From Orientallactaga sibirica (lineage: Eukaryota; Chordata; Mammalia; Rodentia; Dipodidae), in contig JAEOAD010000045.1 in the NCBI GenBank assembly GCA_036365145.1, positions 18,703,501 to 18,767,500 of the forward strand: DNA of 64,000 nucleotides, in the 5' to 3' direction. Below, piece after piece: positions 19,572 to 31,546 of the stretch (position 1 is its first letter; each line of letters opens with the position of its first letter). The position numbers were made by a program, and so were the translations under genes. The notes below the pieces were generated by a model. It worked only from the letters and a program-made list of their open reading frames with translations. It searched no databases and was not told where the DNA came from.

Positions 19572-22318
19572 AGGCACACGAACGCACGCCCTGGTCCATG
19601 GTCATTCCATTAGACTCATATATAATATGGCCACCTGTCCACCGGCCCTGTCCATCAAATGGGAGACTTGGGTACACATTCAAACCACAGCTACGCATTA
19701 GCACCAGCCATCCTGGATCTCTGCAAGCTCAACTCAGTCATGCCACCCTGCTCTGGCCTTCTTATGCTCACGGTGTCCCTCTTGGACCCTTAGAGCCTGT
19801 AGTCGGCTGTCAGCCTTGTGCACACACTCCCCATCACACACGCATACACACTGTCTCTTAGCTTGCTGCTCATCTCCACCCACACTAGCCCAAGTTTGCA
19901 CACCCTTGATCGTCCATTCTTGCCCTCCTGTGCATTGGCAGATGGACAGATGGATGGATGGCCTGGGAGACAGTCCAACTGTCACTCTTTGCTAGACTTC
20001 TTCTCCCTGCACAGAACTAGGCAGTGACCTGCTGTGGTGAGGGCACGAAGAGATGAGAGGTCAAGCAGTATCAGTCACAGTCACAGGCAGACCCGAGGTC
20101 TCACATGCTTTTGTCAGTCTTGTTAGGAGGCGATGTAGGTAAGGTGTCTGGCAGCCCAGGCACTGATTTGGAGAATAGGGATGGCTGTAGCCTAGGAAGG
20201 AATCCTGGAAGGAAAGGAACCAGGCCAGATTCACAGGAATGTTCTGCCTGGGAGCCAGACACAAGTGCCCAGGCCAGCTCTCCAAGGGTGATACTGTGAG
20301 GCCATGTGGTCACAGATGTGCATTCCTGCAGGCTCGTCCTGTTCCCACAGGAGGCACAAATACACAAGCCATTCTACATACACACCTACCAAGATTTTCT
20401 TGACTCGTCTTCAGTAGCCAGATCCTGACACCAGAATGACCTAAGCTGGTGCAGTCCTCCACAGAAGTCTAGTCACTCATTTGTGCAGCAGATGAGCTGG
20501 TCAGTTGGTTCGCTTATGCTGTCGTTTCAGCCTGCTCCCTCCACTGGGCCACAGGTACCTACTTAATGACCCTTGGTGCAGTCATATGTTCAGAGCGTGT
20601 GCATGTTCTCACAGGTGTGGGTACAGACACTCATTGGCTTCCTCCACTGCTTGCTAGCTGATACTATTCCTGTGCAGCCTTCAGGATTTGGAGGATCTAT
20701 GGGTTGGTCACCCAAAGAAATGATTTTTAAGATCCAAGTGTTAGTGTCCAAGATAATCTTGATTGATAAATTGGGAAGAACCCAGGTTTTGGGCTCAGAC
20801 ACAATTGACTTTAAACTTCAACCTCCTTCCCTCAACTATATTGCCTTTCATCAAGTCTTTTCTTCTGACTTAGTCTCCTTGTCTGTGGAATGGGGTGATA
20901 AAGCCCCTTCCTTATGGGATCTTGTGGGGTCCAGCAACAAGACGGGCCAAACAGAACTGTGAGCAGCCGACCCCAGAGGAGCACAGCATTTGATGCTGAG
21001 TAGTTAGAATAGGAAACGGAGGCTCAGAGAATAGAAAAACTCACCCCAAAGCACGCAGAACAAGTAAGTCAGTGTCTAAGCTGGGGCTTGACCCTCCTCT
21101 TTCTCTATCCCTTGCTGAGCTGTCTGTCCCCCCACCCCACCAGACCTAATCCCAACTCAGTCTGAAAATGTGAAGCTGGGAACAGGGAAGCCAGTGTCTT
21201 CCAGGAAAGCTTGCTGAAGGGGTGTACTCATATCTGGCTTCTCAGACCCTCTATCCCTTCTTCGGGAACATAGCATGCCACCTACCTAACAGATGCACAA
21301 TGTCCACACGTAGCAAGCACTTGATGTGAGCCAGGTCACTTCCTGCCTTCATTGGCATCTAGGTGAAGGGTCAAACTTTAGGTAGCCATAGGGCGGGAGG
21401 ACAACATACGTGGAGAGCTGGCAATATTGAAAAACCCAGGGCAATCTCAGTGATACGTGACAGCGGACAGTCAGCCTCTGGGTCCAGGACACCGCAGGGA
21501 GGGATTATGGCTAATTGGAGAGTCCTCGAAGGAGGCAGCCCTGCTTGGCTCCCGCTGACTGTTGCTATGCAAGGAAGCATGATCCTATTGCCAAATTTTA
21601 ATTTTCCAGAAGAATCTGGACATCTGATTCTCACACAAACTCTTCAGATTTTTAAATGTAGATCAGTTCACTCTTTTATATATTTAAAATTGATTTTCTT
21701 TTTTAGCGTTCTGGGCCAAGCAAGCATTCCTAAGGCAAGATTTTACTGAGGCCCTTCCCAACTGAGCACCGCCCTCCACCCCACACCCCTACCCCTTCCT
21801 GGGAGCACAGCTGGGCTCTGACAGGCTGAGGAGATAAAAGCAGGCTTGCCATATACACAGCCTGGTCCTAAAATGAGCAGAGCCCCACACACCCTTGTCT
21901 TCTTTAATTCTCACAACAGACATGGAGGTAGGGACAGGGGGTGGATTCATTAGGGCCCCTGGTGAGAAAGACTTTGAGGCCACATTGCTGGAGAACTGTT
22001 TTCTGTGTGTGTGTGTGTCTTAGGTTATCAGTGTGAATTGAGAGTGGGGGGACCCAGAACACCCCCGCTATAGCCTTCTCTGACTCCTATCAGCTGCAGC
22101 TTTCTCCCTGTACTCCTACCAGGCAACATTGAGTTTCTAGTTGTCAGAGGAAGAGACTGAGGCAGGCATGGTGAACAAACTTGGTCCTCATGTGGAGTGT
22201 GGGCCTTTGCTCTTGCCCATTTGCCCAGTCATTCTGGTTTATAATGTCCTTTTCCATAACCCCCAAAACCAGATAGATCAGAAGTTACAAGCAGGTGACC
22301 TCAGGGTCCAAATTGACC
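19570..22318. other. Unique part of GPRIN1 intron 1
   Basis: 2.7 kb with no SINE, the longest repeat-free non-coding stretch of the window. It directly follows the promoter, where intronic enhancers often lie. No specific motif could be assigned with confidence. Confidence 0.5.
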
Positions 22319-22506
22319 AAAAGAATTGTTTTATTGGAAGCCAGGTGTGGTGGCACACACCTTTAATGCCAGCATTCGGGAGGCAGGGGTAGGAGGATGG
22401 CCGTGAGTTCGAGGCCACCCTGAGACTACATAGTGAATTCCAGGTCAGCCTGAGCTAGACTGAGACCCTACCTCGAAACTGCCCCCAAAAAGAATTGTTT
22501 TATTGG
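22319..22506 (+). repeat. B1 SINE with perfect target duplication
   Basis: B1 at 22338-22487, flanked by the same 19-mer aaaagaattgttttattgg at 22319-22337 and 22488-22506. The intact duplication implies a recent insertion. Confidence 0.95.
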
Positions 22507-22788
22507 TATTCATGATGTTTAAAAAAAAATGAGCCAAATTTTAAGAAACAGGAAATCCAGATTTGTGCCTTTTCTCCAGTCCCTACCACTCCCTTTTCGT
22601 CTTTCTCACTCTAAAAATGCCAGGAGTCTTTAGTTGTCTTCCTTGCTCTATTTGTTTTTCTTATGGGAAAAAAATAAATTTATTTCTACCCATACCACTA
22701 TCAACAGGCAAAAAATGAAGACAGGACTTATCCATGCCACTCAAGTCTATGCCTCTGACCCCTACAGACCAGTGACATTCCAATTCCT

Positions 22789-23163
22789 TTTTTTTGTTTT
22801 GTTTTGTTGTTGTTGTTTGAGGTAGGGTTTCACTCTTGCCCAGGCTGACCTGGAATTCACTATGTAGTCTCAGGGTGACCTCGAACTCACAATGATCCTC
22901 CTACTTCTGCCTCCCAAGTGCTGAGAGTAAAGGTGTGCACCACCACACCCTCCTACCTCTGCTTCTGGAGTGCTGGGTTATTAAAGGCCATGTCTGGTGC
23001 AACTCCCCATTTTTGTTTTGTTTTTTCAAGGTAGGGTCTTGTTCTAGTACAGGCTGACCTGGAATTCACTATGTAGTCTTAGGGTAGCCTTGAACTCATG
23101 ATGATCCTCCTACCTCTGCCTCCCAAGTGCTGGAATTAAAGGCATGTGCCACCACATCCAGCT
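22789..23163 (-). repeat. B1 copies
   Basis: Antisense B1 at 22789-22949, a B1 fragment at 22950-22995, and another antisense B1 at 23013-23163. Confidence 0.88.
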
Positions 23164-23495
23164 ACAACTCCCCATTTTTATGCTGATGAAAACCAGATCT
23201 GAGAACTCAACTAGACCTCTCGTACTTGGCACCTATCTTTCACCTGACTTCTGCATATCCCCCCATAAATCCAAGAGGTACTCCTGTCCAACTCCTCCAA
23301 ACTCAGGGTCCCATTGTCCTCTGAAAATCTTCCCCTCCTCCTGTGCCCTCATCTCAGTTATGACTCCCATCCCCCCAAGTCTCAAGCTCAAAATTTGGGG
23401 GACCCAGTGGTGAACAATATCAACTGGGACCCATCAGGGACCCGAAATCTAGTTGCAGACTCAGAGGTTAAGTGAACACATAAAGAGTGGCAGAA

Positions 23496-23960
23496 GGGCT
23501 GGAGAGATGGCTCAGTGGTTAAGGTACTTGCCTGCAAAGCCTAAGGACTCAGGTTCAATTCTCCAGTAACCATGTAAAGCCAGATGCAGAAAGAGGCACA
23601 TGCATCTGGAGTCAGTTTGCAGCAGCTGGAGGCCCTGGAGTACCCATTCTCTGTGTCTCTCATCTCTCTACTTGCAAACAAATAAATAAAATTTAAAAAA
23701 AAAAAAGTGGCAAGGCTGGAGAGATGGTTTAATGGTTAAGGCACTTGCGTGCAAAGCCTGAGGACCCATCTTTGACTCCCCAGATCCCAAGTAATCCAGA
23801 CGCCCAGGGTGGCACATTGCAAGGCCTCACATGGACACAAGCTGGTGCACACATCTGGAATTCGATTACAGTGGCTGGAGGCCCTGGCATGCCAATTCTC
23901 TCTCGCTCACTCTTTCTCTCTCTCTCATTAAAAAAAAGGCCAGTCTGTTGGGCTTAACTC
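23496..23960 (+). repeat. Two DIP-like SINEs
   Basis: A standard copy (23496-23706) and a long-form copy (23713-23960) whose 3' end reads ggccagtctgttgggctta. That 3' end also appears inverted at 56680-56707. Confidence 0.88.
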
Positions 23961-24095
23961 AAAAAGAAAAAGAGTGGCAGAAACCTGGTTAGGGAAAGAA
24001 CAAGGGGCCGTGGGGCCCCAGAGGAAGCTAGTAGATGTTCTGCAGGAAGAAGCACATAGTATACCACCTGAAATCTTCATAAGACATAGCCTAGG

Positions 24096-24478
24096 AGGCT
24101 GGGATGTGGCTCAGTAGTTAAAGGTAGCTTGCTGGCAAAGGCTGCCTGCCTGCCCAGGTTTGATTCCCCAGTACACAAATGCACAAAGTGGTGCATGTGT
24201 CTAGAGTTTGCAGTAGCAGGAAGCCCTGGTGCACCCATACTCACTCTCTCTCTCTCTTCCTTTCTCTCTCTGCCAAATAATAAATACAATATTAAAAAAG
24301 AAAAGACAGCTGAGCATGGTGGCTCACATCTTTAATCCCAGCACTCGGGAGGCAGAGGTAGGAGGCTCGCTGTAAGTTCAAGGCCACCCTGAGACTACAT
24401 AGTGAATTCCAGGTCAGCCTGGGCTAGAGTGAGACCCTACCTCAAAAAAACAAAACAGACAAACAAACAAGAAAAGAC
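24096..24478 (+). repeat. DIP-like SINE and B1
   Basis: DIP-like at 24096-24305, with B1 at 24306-24478 inserted in or after its A-rich tail. Confidence 0.88.
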
Positions 24479-24813
24479 ACAGTTTGAAAAGAAGGAGTGG
24501 GGGAAAGATTCCCTGATCAATGTGTTTGGAGGCTAAGATGAGAGACTATCTAAAACCATTGCTGAGCCAACCAGGGCACACACATATGCTTTGGGGGTAG
24601 GATCTTTCAGTATCAGTATGCAAGTGGGTGCTGATACCCACTTGTGTACAATATACAATGGCTTAGAAATATATTAAGGAGATTGACTGAACCACAAAAT
24701 AGTAGAGAGTCATCCCAGTCCTGGAGAGGTACAGCCCATGCAGCTACACACAGGATAATACTTGATAATGGCAATAAACAACTGTTACTGGTTTAGGTAT
24801 CTACTATATGATA

Positions 24814-25275
24814 TTTTAAAAATTATTTATTTGGGGGCTGGAGAAATGGCTTAGCAGTTAAGGTGTTTGCCTGCGAAGCCAAAGGATCCCGGTTCGATTC
24901 TCCAGGACCCACGTAAGCCAGATGCATAAGAGGCACATGCATCTGGAGTTTGCAGTGGCTAGAGGCCCTGGTGTGCCCATTCTCTCTCTGTCTGCCTCTC
25001 TTCTATCTCTCTCTTTCTGCTTGCAAATAAAGAAATAAAATTTTTTTAAAAATTATTTATTTGGGGCCGGAGAGATGGCTTAACAGTTAAGGCCCTTACC
25101 TGTGAAACCTAAGGACCCAGGTTCAATTCCCCAGAACCCACATAAGCCAGATGCACAAGGTGCTGCATGTATCTGGAGTTCATTTGCAGGGACCAGAGGC
25201 CCTGGCATGCCCATTCTTTTTCTGTGTCTCTCTCTTCAATAAAAGAAATCAAATATTTTAAAAAATTATTTATTG
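24814..25275 (+). repeat. Two DIP-like SINEs sharing one repeatedly duplicated target
   Basis: Copies at 24835-25043 and 25065-25256 are bounded by three direct repeats of ttttaaaaattatttatttgg (24814-24834, 25044-25064, about 25257-25275). This suggests sequential insertion at the same TTTTAAAA-type nick site. Confidence 0.9.
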
Positions 25276-26143
25276 GCATATATACACACACACATACACA
25301 GCATGGTCTCTTGCCACTGCAAATGAACTCCAGACACATGCACCACTTTGTATGGGTACTGAGGAATGGAAACAGAGCTGACAGGTTTTGCAAACAAGTA
25401 CTTTTAATCTCTAAGCCATCTCCCTTGTTGTTTTCTTGTGGTGCTGAGGATGGAACCCAGGGCTTTGCATGTGCTGGGCAAGCGCATTTTCACTGAGCCA
25501 CATCCCTAGCTCTTCATTGTTATGTTATATTAGAGTGAACATCCTACTGTAAACGGCATGCTGCATTACACCAGCAGCATCTCATGACTACTGAATCTCT
25601 TGGTTGCATCGAGAGGCCACATTGTGTCACTGACCCATAGCGTTTAGGTGTGTGTAAGGGCACCATGTGATGTTTGACCAATGACAAAATCATCAACAAT
25701 ACACTTCTTAGGGCATATCAGCGTCAGTTCCCAATGAATGACTGCACTATGTTCACACATCGCTCAAATTCAGACAACACAAAGGGGCATCAAAGAAAAG
25801 TCTCAGCACCAAGGAGATGGCACAGTGGGTATGTAAAGTACGTGCTGTGCAAGCATAAGAACCAGAGTTCAGATCCCCAGAACCCATGCAAAAATGCAGG
25901 GCACATGCCTGTAATCTCAGCACTGGAGAAGCAGAGAAGGGACAGTCCTCAGCCAAGGCTTGCTGGATAGCTTATCTAGCCCAACCTGTGAGCTCTGGGT
26001 TCAGGAAGAGACCTTGTCTCATCAAATGAGGTAAAGTACAATTGAGGAAAACACCCAGTGTTGGCCTCTGACCTCCACACACGTGTGAGCAAACACACAT
26101 ACATGTTTGTATAGCACATACACGTATAGACACACACACACAA
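25276..26143. repeat. Mixed SINE remnants and a B4/RSINE-type element
   Basis: Truncated antisense DIP-like 25276-25415; inverted ID/B4-like piece 25420-25514 (gctgggcaagcgcattttca). 25803-26143 on plus has a tRNA-like head, a B1-like middle, and the ending gacctccacacacgtgtgagc with (CA)n, typical of rodent B4/RSINE elements. 25515-25802 is unique. Confidence 0.65.
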
Positions 26144-26175
26144 AGAAAAAAGTCTTTCGGACTCCTGGTTTTACT

Positions 26176-26606
26176 TCTTCTTCTTCTTCTTCTTCTTATT
26201 ATTATTATTATTATTATTTGCAAGCAGATAGAAAGAGAGAGGGTGTGAGAAATAGGGGCAACAGAGCCTCCCCCCACTGCAAACCAAACTTCCGATACAT
26301 GCACCACTCTGCATCTGGCTATATGTGAGCACTGAGGAATTGAATCCAGGTATTCAGGCCTTGCAAGCAAGCATCCTTAACCTCTGAATCATCTCTCCAG
26401 CCCCCTGGTCTTACGTTTTTTTATATTTATTTTATTTATTTGAGAGAGAGAGAGAGAGAATGGGCATGCCAGGGCCTTCAGCGGTTGCAAACACCAGATA
26501 CCTGCACCACCTTGTGCATCTGGCTTACGTGGGTCCTGGGGAATCAAACCTGGGTCCTTTGGCTTTGCAGGCAAGCACCTTAAGTGCTAAGCCATCTCTC
26601 CAGTCC
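26176..26606 (-). repeat. Triplet repeats and two DIP-like SINEs
   Basis: (TTC)n then (TTA)n at about 26176-26218 leads into an antisense DIP-like copy ending at 26403. A second antisense copy spans 26415-26606. Confidence 0.88.
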
Positions 26607-26952
26607 CCCCTGTCTTACTTTTGAGGAGCAATCACCATGTAAGTTTCATGGGATTCCATTCTAGAGTTGTCTGTCCATAAATAATAATAAATAATGTGTC
26701 TGACTTTTTTCCCTGGCTTCACGCATGGAATCCTGGCCATCATGCTTCCTCAACTCACTCACTCTAGCATGGGCCTCCTGTCTAATCACTCCACACATTC
26801 CAGTAGCTATGCGGCAGTCCATGTGGCTGCCTCACATGTCCCCATCCCATCCTGATATTTTCATCACCAGCATGCTCTCTGCATCCTGGTGTGCCATCAG
26901 GATGTTTTGGGACCATGGTGGAGGAGGATATGCTGGCTTAAGTGCTATGGGC

Positions 26953-27142
26953 ATCTGCTGGGCGTGTGGTGCACACCTATAATCCCAGCACTGGGGAGGC
27001 AGAGGTAGGAGGATCGCCGTGAGTTCAAGGCCACCCTGAGACTACAGAGTGAATTCCAGGTCAGCCTGAGCTACAGCAAGACCCTACCTTGAAAATCCAA
27101 AATAAATAAAAAATAAATAAATAAATAAATAAAAATAAATAA
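26953..27142 (+). repeat. B1 with (AATA)n tail
   Basis: B1 whose tail became an AATA microsatellite (about 27104-27142). Imperfect flanks taagtgctatgggca and aaatgctatgtgca look like the target duplication. Confidence 0.88.
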
Positions 27143-27621
27143 ATGCTATGTGCATTGTAAACCTAGTTAGAAATTGACAAGTAGCTTTCCAAAAATATTA
27201 TAACCAATTTTATTTCACAACAAGAACAAGGGGAGTTTGGATCTAGGAGTAGCATAGCTGGATCTTAGAAAGATCATGCAGTCATTCACATAACTGATAT
27301 TTATTGGGAATTTACTTACAATGTACATGTCAATCATTGTCCTCAACTCTGAAATGTATAAATGAGAACAACAAAGGGCCACTCTCCTGGAGCTTGGTTT
27401 GCTTGTTTGTTTTTGTATGTGTGTGATTCTCTCCAGGCAAGTCTTGCTATGTATCCCAGGTTCAAGAATCTTCTACCTTCATCTCTGAAGTGTTATTGGG
27501 ATTACAGGAGTGCACCGCCATGGAACTGGCATTCTAATGAGAGAAGCAAACCATAAACAAGGAACAAATAGATATGATACATCAGATGGTGCAAGTACTA
27601 TTCATGAAAGTTCAGGAGGAC

Positions 27622-27949
27622 GGGCTGGAGAAATGGCTTAGCAATTAAGGTGCTTGCCTGCAAAGCCTAAGTACCCAGGTTCAATTCCCCAGTACCCGTG
27701 TAAGCCAGAGGCACAAAGGTGGCACATGCGTCTGAAGTTCTTTGCATTGGCTAGAGGCCCTGGTGTGCCCATTCTTTCTCTCTCCCCCATCCTCAAATAA
27801 ACAAAATAGGTCGGGCATGGTGGCACATGCCTTTAATCCCAGCACCTGGGAGGCAGAGGTAGGAGGATCACCATGAGTTCTAGGCCACCCTGAGACTACA
27901 TAGTGAATTCCAGGTCAGCCTAAGCTAGAGTGAGAACTTCAAAAAAACA

Positions 27950-27992
<43 letters not shown>

Positions 27993-27994
27993 AA
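27622..27994 (+). repeat. DIP-like SINE followed by B1
   Basis: DIP-like 27622-27808 and B1 27809-27994 with an (AAAT)n tail. ttcaggaggac occurs just before and just after the pair. Confidence 0.88.
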
Positions 27995-28349
27995 TGAAAT
28001 TTAAAATTTCAGGAGGACAAGGTGGACAGAGAACGACAGCCAGGATTGGAAAGGAGGCTATTTTATGCAGGCTGGGCTAGGAAAGACCTCGAGAAGTGGG
28101 CCACGCTTAGACAAGAGGAGGGGAAACATACTAGGCAGAGGAAGTGGCTGGTGCAAAGGCTCTGAGGCCAGGGTGAGGTGATGTTGAAGGAACAGAGAGG
28201 CAGTCAGTGGGCTAAAGCGGCATCATGGAAAAGGGAGAATAGTAAGAGGAAGGGCCAAGGAGACAATGGAGCCAGAAAAGGTGGGATTTTGAGTAGTATG
28301 CATTTGTTTCTAGTTTGCAGAAGATAAGAGGGACATGATTTGCCTCTGT

Positions 28350-28952
28350 TTTTAAAAAAATATTTTATTTATTTATTTATTTGAGAGAGAGAGAGGAAGA
28401 GGCAGAGAGAGAGAATGGGCGCACCAGGGCCTCCAGCCACTGCAAATGAACTCTAAGACTCTTCTGGTGGGCTGGCAAGATGGCTCAGCAGTTAAGGTAC
28501 TTTCCCACAAAACCTAACAACCTGAATTCTATTCCCCAGTATCCACGTAAAACCAGATGCACAAAGTGGCGCATGCATCTGGGATTTGTTTGCAGAAGCC
28601 CTGGTGTATTTATTCTTTCTCTCTCTCTCTGTCTCTTTCTCTCTCAAATAAATAAATTTTTGTTGTTGTTTTTTCAAGGTAGGGTCTCGCTCTAGCCCAG
28701 GCTGACCTGGAATTCACTATGTAGTCTCAGGGTAGCCTTGAACTCTCGGAGATCCTCCCACCTCTGCCTCCCAAGTGCTGGAATTAAAGGTGTGCACCAC
28801 CACCACCATGCTTGGCTAATTTTTTTTTTTAAAGGAGCCTCTGACATGCCAGGTACACACCTTTAGTCCCAACACTTGGGAGGCTGAGGTAGGAGAGAAG
28901 AATCACTGTGAGTTCAAGACCATCCTGGGCTAGAGTGAGACAAACAAAAATC
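28350..28952. repeat. Four SINEs
   Basis: 3' part of an antisense DIP-like copy (28350-28458), DIP-like + (28467-28660), B1 - (28661-28818) and an internally deleted B1 + (28846-28952). Confidence 0.85.
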
Positions 28953-29115
28953 CTTCTGGCAGCTGACTGGTTGAAGGAAAAGGCAAAGGTGGTCCAGATG
29001 AGAGACGGTGGAGTTTAGCTCTGAGAGTGGCCAGTTTCTGGATGTAGTCAAAGGTAGTTCATTAGGTTTTGCTGATAGATGGCTCATGGGAAATCAAAGT
29101 CAAGAGTGACTCTAG

Positions 29116-29274
29116 GGGGCTGGAGGGATGGCTAAGCAGTTAAGGTGCTTGCCTATGAAGCCTAAGGACCCCGGTTCGAGGCTCGATTCCCCAGGACCCC
29201 TGTAGGCCAGATGCACAAGGTGGCGTATGCATCTGGAGTTCATTTGCAGTGGCTGGAGGTCCTGGTGTGCCCAT

Positions 29275-29308
<34 letters not shown>

Positions 29309-29351
29309 GCCTCTTTCCCTCTCTCAAATAAAAATAATTTTTTTTTTTAAA
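29116..29351 (+). repeat. DIP-like SINE
   Basis: Inserted between near-identical aagagtgactctagg and aagagtgaccctagg flanks. The B-box region has an internal duplication (ggttcgaggctcgattcc). Confidence 0.92.
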
Positions 29352-29700
29352 AGAGTGACCCTAGGACTAAGGATTCTGTCCTGAGCACAAGGGAGAAGGT
29401 TTTAGAGCAGGTCTGGGGGAAACTACAAGCGCTCTTCACCCTAGCTTCTGAGTGGGTAATGGAACAGAGTTGCGCCTAGATACAGCTGCCTCATGCTGGA
29501 CCCTCATGCTGAATGTTCCCCAGGTATGATGAACCCAGCTCATCCAGAACAGAACTCTCTCTTTTTCTAGATCTCCAGCCCAACACCATCACCTAGCAAC
29601 CTCTACTCTACCCAGTGTCCTACTGGCCACCTTCACTGTCACCCACTCAACCAACTGCATTCCATCCATTCTTTAAATATTTTTAAAAATATTTTTATGT

Positions 29701-30293
29701 GGGGCTGGAGTGATGGCTTAGTGGTTAAGGCATCTTCCTATGAAGCCTAAGGACCCAGGTTTGATTCCCCAGTAGTCAAGTTAGCCAGATGCACAGGGTG
29801 CCACATGTGTCTGGAGTTCATTTTGAGTGGCTATAGGCCCTAGCACACCCATTCTCTCTCTCTCTGTCTTTCTCAAAAAAACAAAAAAGAAACAAATAAG
29901 TAATGTTTTTTGGTTTTTCGAGGTAGGGTTTCACTCTAGCCCAGGCTGACCTGGAATTCACTATGTAGTCTCAAGGTGGCCTTGAACTCACAGCGATCCT
30001 CCTACCTCTGCCTCCCGAGTGCTGGGATTAACAGCATGCAACACCATGCCCACCTAAATAAAATATTTTTTATTTGTTTTTATTTGTTTATTTATTTGAG
30101 AGTTAGCGTGAGAAAGAAATGGGCAGATAGAGTGAGAAAGAGAATGGGCACACAGGGCCCCTAACCATTGCAAATGAACTCCAGACACATGTGCCACCTT
30201 GTTCATCTGGCTTACATGGGTACTGGGGAATCATACTCGGGTCCTTAGGCTTTGCAGACAAGCGCCTTAACTACTGAGCCATCTCTCCATCCC
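29701..30293. repeat. DIP-like, B1, DIP-like
   Basis: DIP-like + 29701-29902, B1 - 29903-30055, DIP-like - 30062-30293 with a partly duplicated purine tail. Confidence 0.9.
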
Positions 30294-31007
30294 TGTTGGT
30301 TCTTCAGAGCTCACTCTGCCTGTACCTTTCACCCCAGGACAACCTACTCCGTCTGCCTCCTAGATCACTAACCTAGAAGAGCCTGCGTGAATGAGTGATC
30401 ACTTGAAATGAGAGGCAGAATGGATGGTTGACTCATTTCCTCATAGGTCTTAGCCAGTTCCTCTCCTCCTTCAGCCCAACCACCTTCACACCATTCCAAA
30501 ACACACACATGCATATATATGTCCTTTCCTTGACTACAAACCATTCACAGTTCTTTAGGGCCTACACATAAACTCGTGGCCTACAGACATGTTTTCTTTG
30601 GCCCACATAGTGTTTTGGGTTTTTATTTAAATCTTGAATTAATTAACATATTTAACATCAAAGTCTGGGCTTTCCACTTTTCTTGAGGTTCCAGAAGGAC
30701 TGGTGCTACCGGGTTTCATCTCTCCAGGGTAGCACTTGGTCCCCCTTCAACTGGGCATGCTCTCTGCAATTGGCAAGTCTCACATCACTCCTCCCTCTTG
30801 GTTTAAATGTAACCCGATTCCCTCTCTTAAATAACCGCTCTGGCTCTAAGACATCAGAGCTTGCACACCCTGACCAACAGCACAAATTGGTAACTTCTGG
30901 GTTGTATGCTGCATGAGGCAGTGCTGACAAGGGTGGGGAGGCAACAATGAAGTTGAAAGGTCAGTCTGTTCCCACACACACAAAAAAAAAGTTGTGAAGG
31001 GCCTGCC
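30294..31007. other. Unique part of GPRIN1 intron 1 near exon 2
   Basis: Unique sequence with no recognised feature beyond a short (CA)n/A-run at about 30974-30990. Confidence 0.45.
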
Positions 31008-31304
31008 TTTGTGTGCCTTGAACTTGAGATTTTCTTGCCTCTGCCTCTCAAGTACTGGGATTTGAGCCATATAATGCTTGTATCTGGCTTCGTGAATGGC
31101 ATTTTAAGAAATCCTATCCAGCCAGGCATGGTGATACACGCCTTTAATCCCAGCACTTGGGAGGCAGAGGTAGGTGGATTGCCATGAGTTCGAGGCCACT
31201 CTGAGACTACATAGTGAATTCCAGGTCAGCCTGGGCTAGAGTGAGACGCTACCTTGAAAGAAAAAAAAAAGAAAGAAAGAAAGAAAAGAAAAGAAATCCT
31301 ATCC
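31008..31304. repeat. B1 fragment and B1 with target duplication
   Basis: Antisense B1 fragment 31008-31088; B1 + at 31112-31288 with a (GAAA)n tail, flanked by aagaaatcctatcca on both sides (about 31097-31111 and 31288-31302). It ends about 190 bp before the GPRIN1 coding exon. Confidence 0.9.
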
Positions 31305-31516
31305 AGAGGGTATTAGGAGTAATGAGGCAGGAGAGAGGTCTCGTTGGGTTTGTGTTTTTAGCTGAGTCCCTTTAGGCAAGAGTGGATCAGACAGGAACAG
31401 AGCACCAGTGAGGAGCCTAATGTGGCCAGGATGCAGGCTGTTCCCCCACAGAGTGCCTCCTAAGTCTGAGTGTGGTCTCTCTGTTTCAGAACCGGACAGC
31501 AGCCTTGGGCTCAAGC

Positions 31517-31546
31517 ATGGCCATGAAGGTACATGGGCAGTACTGA
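31517..31546 (+). CDS. Overlapping upstream ORF in GPRIN1 5'UTR
   Basis: ATG 31517 opens nine codons (MAMKVHGQY) and stops at TGA 31544-31546, 11 bases past the main GPRIN1 ATG (31533) and in a different frame. Its start has A at -3 and G at +4, a better Kozak context than the main start (T at -3). Ribosomes using it would miss codon 1 of GPRIN1. Translation of this peptide is inferred, not shown. Confidence 0.4.
   Translation: MAMKVHGQY

Larger units (their letters stand above)
18992..31489 (+). other. GPRIN1: GPRIN1 intron 1 (12.5 kb)
   Basis: Bounded by gtaagc and tttcag. The first part (19570-22337) is unique apart from a (CA)n at 19538-19569. From 22338 on it is densely filled with SINEs. 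Unique islands remain at 24479-24834, 26607-26952, 27143-27621, 27995-28349, 28953-29115, 29352-29700 and 30294-31007; no exon was recognised in any of them. Confidence 0.7.

Noticed and set aside
25803..26143. Short frames in the B4/RSINE-like element
   Set aside because: They lie wholly inside a SINE and change frame with each copy.
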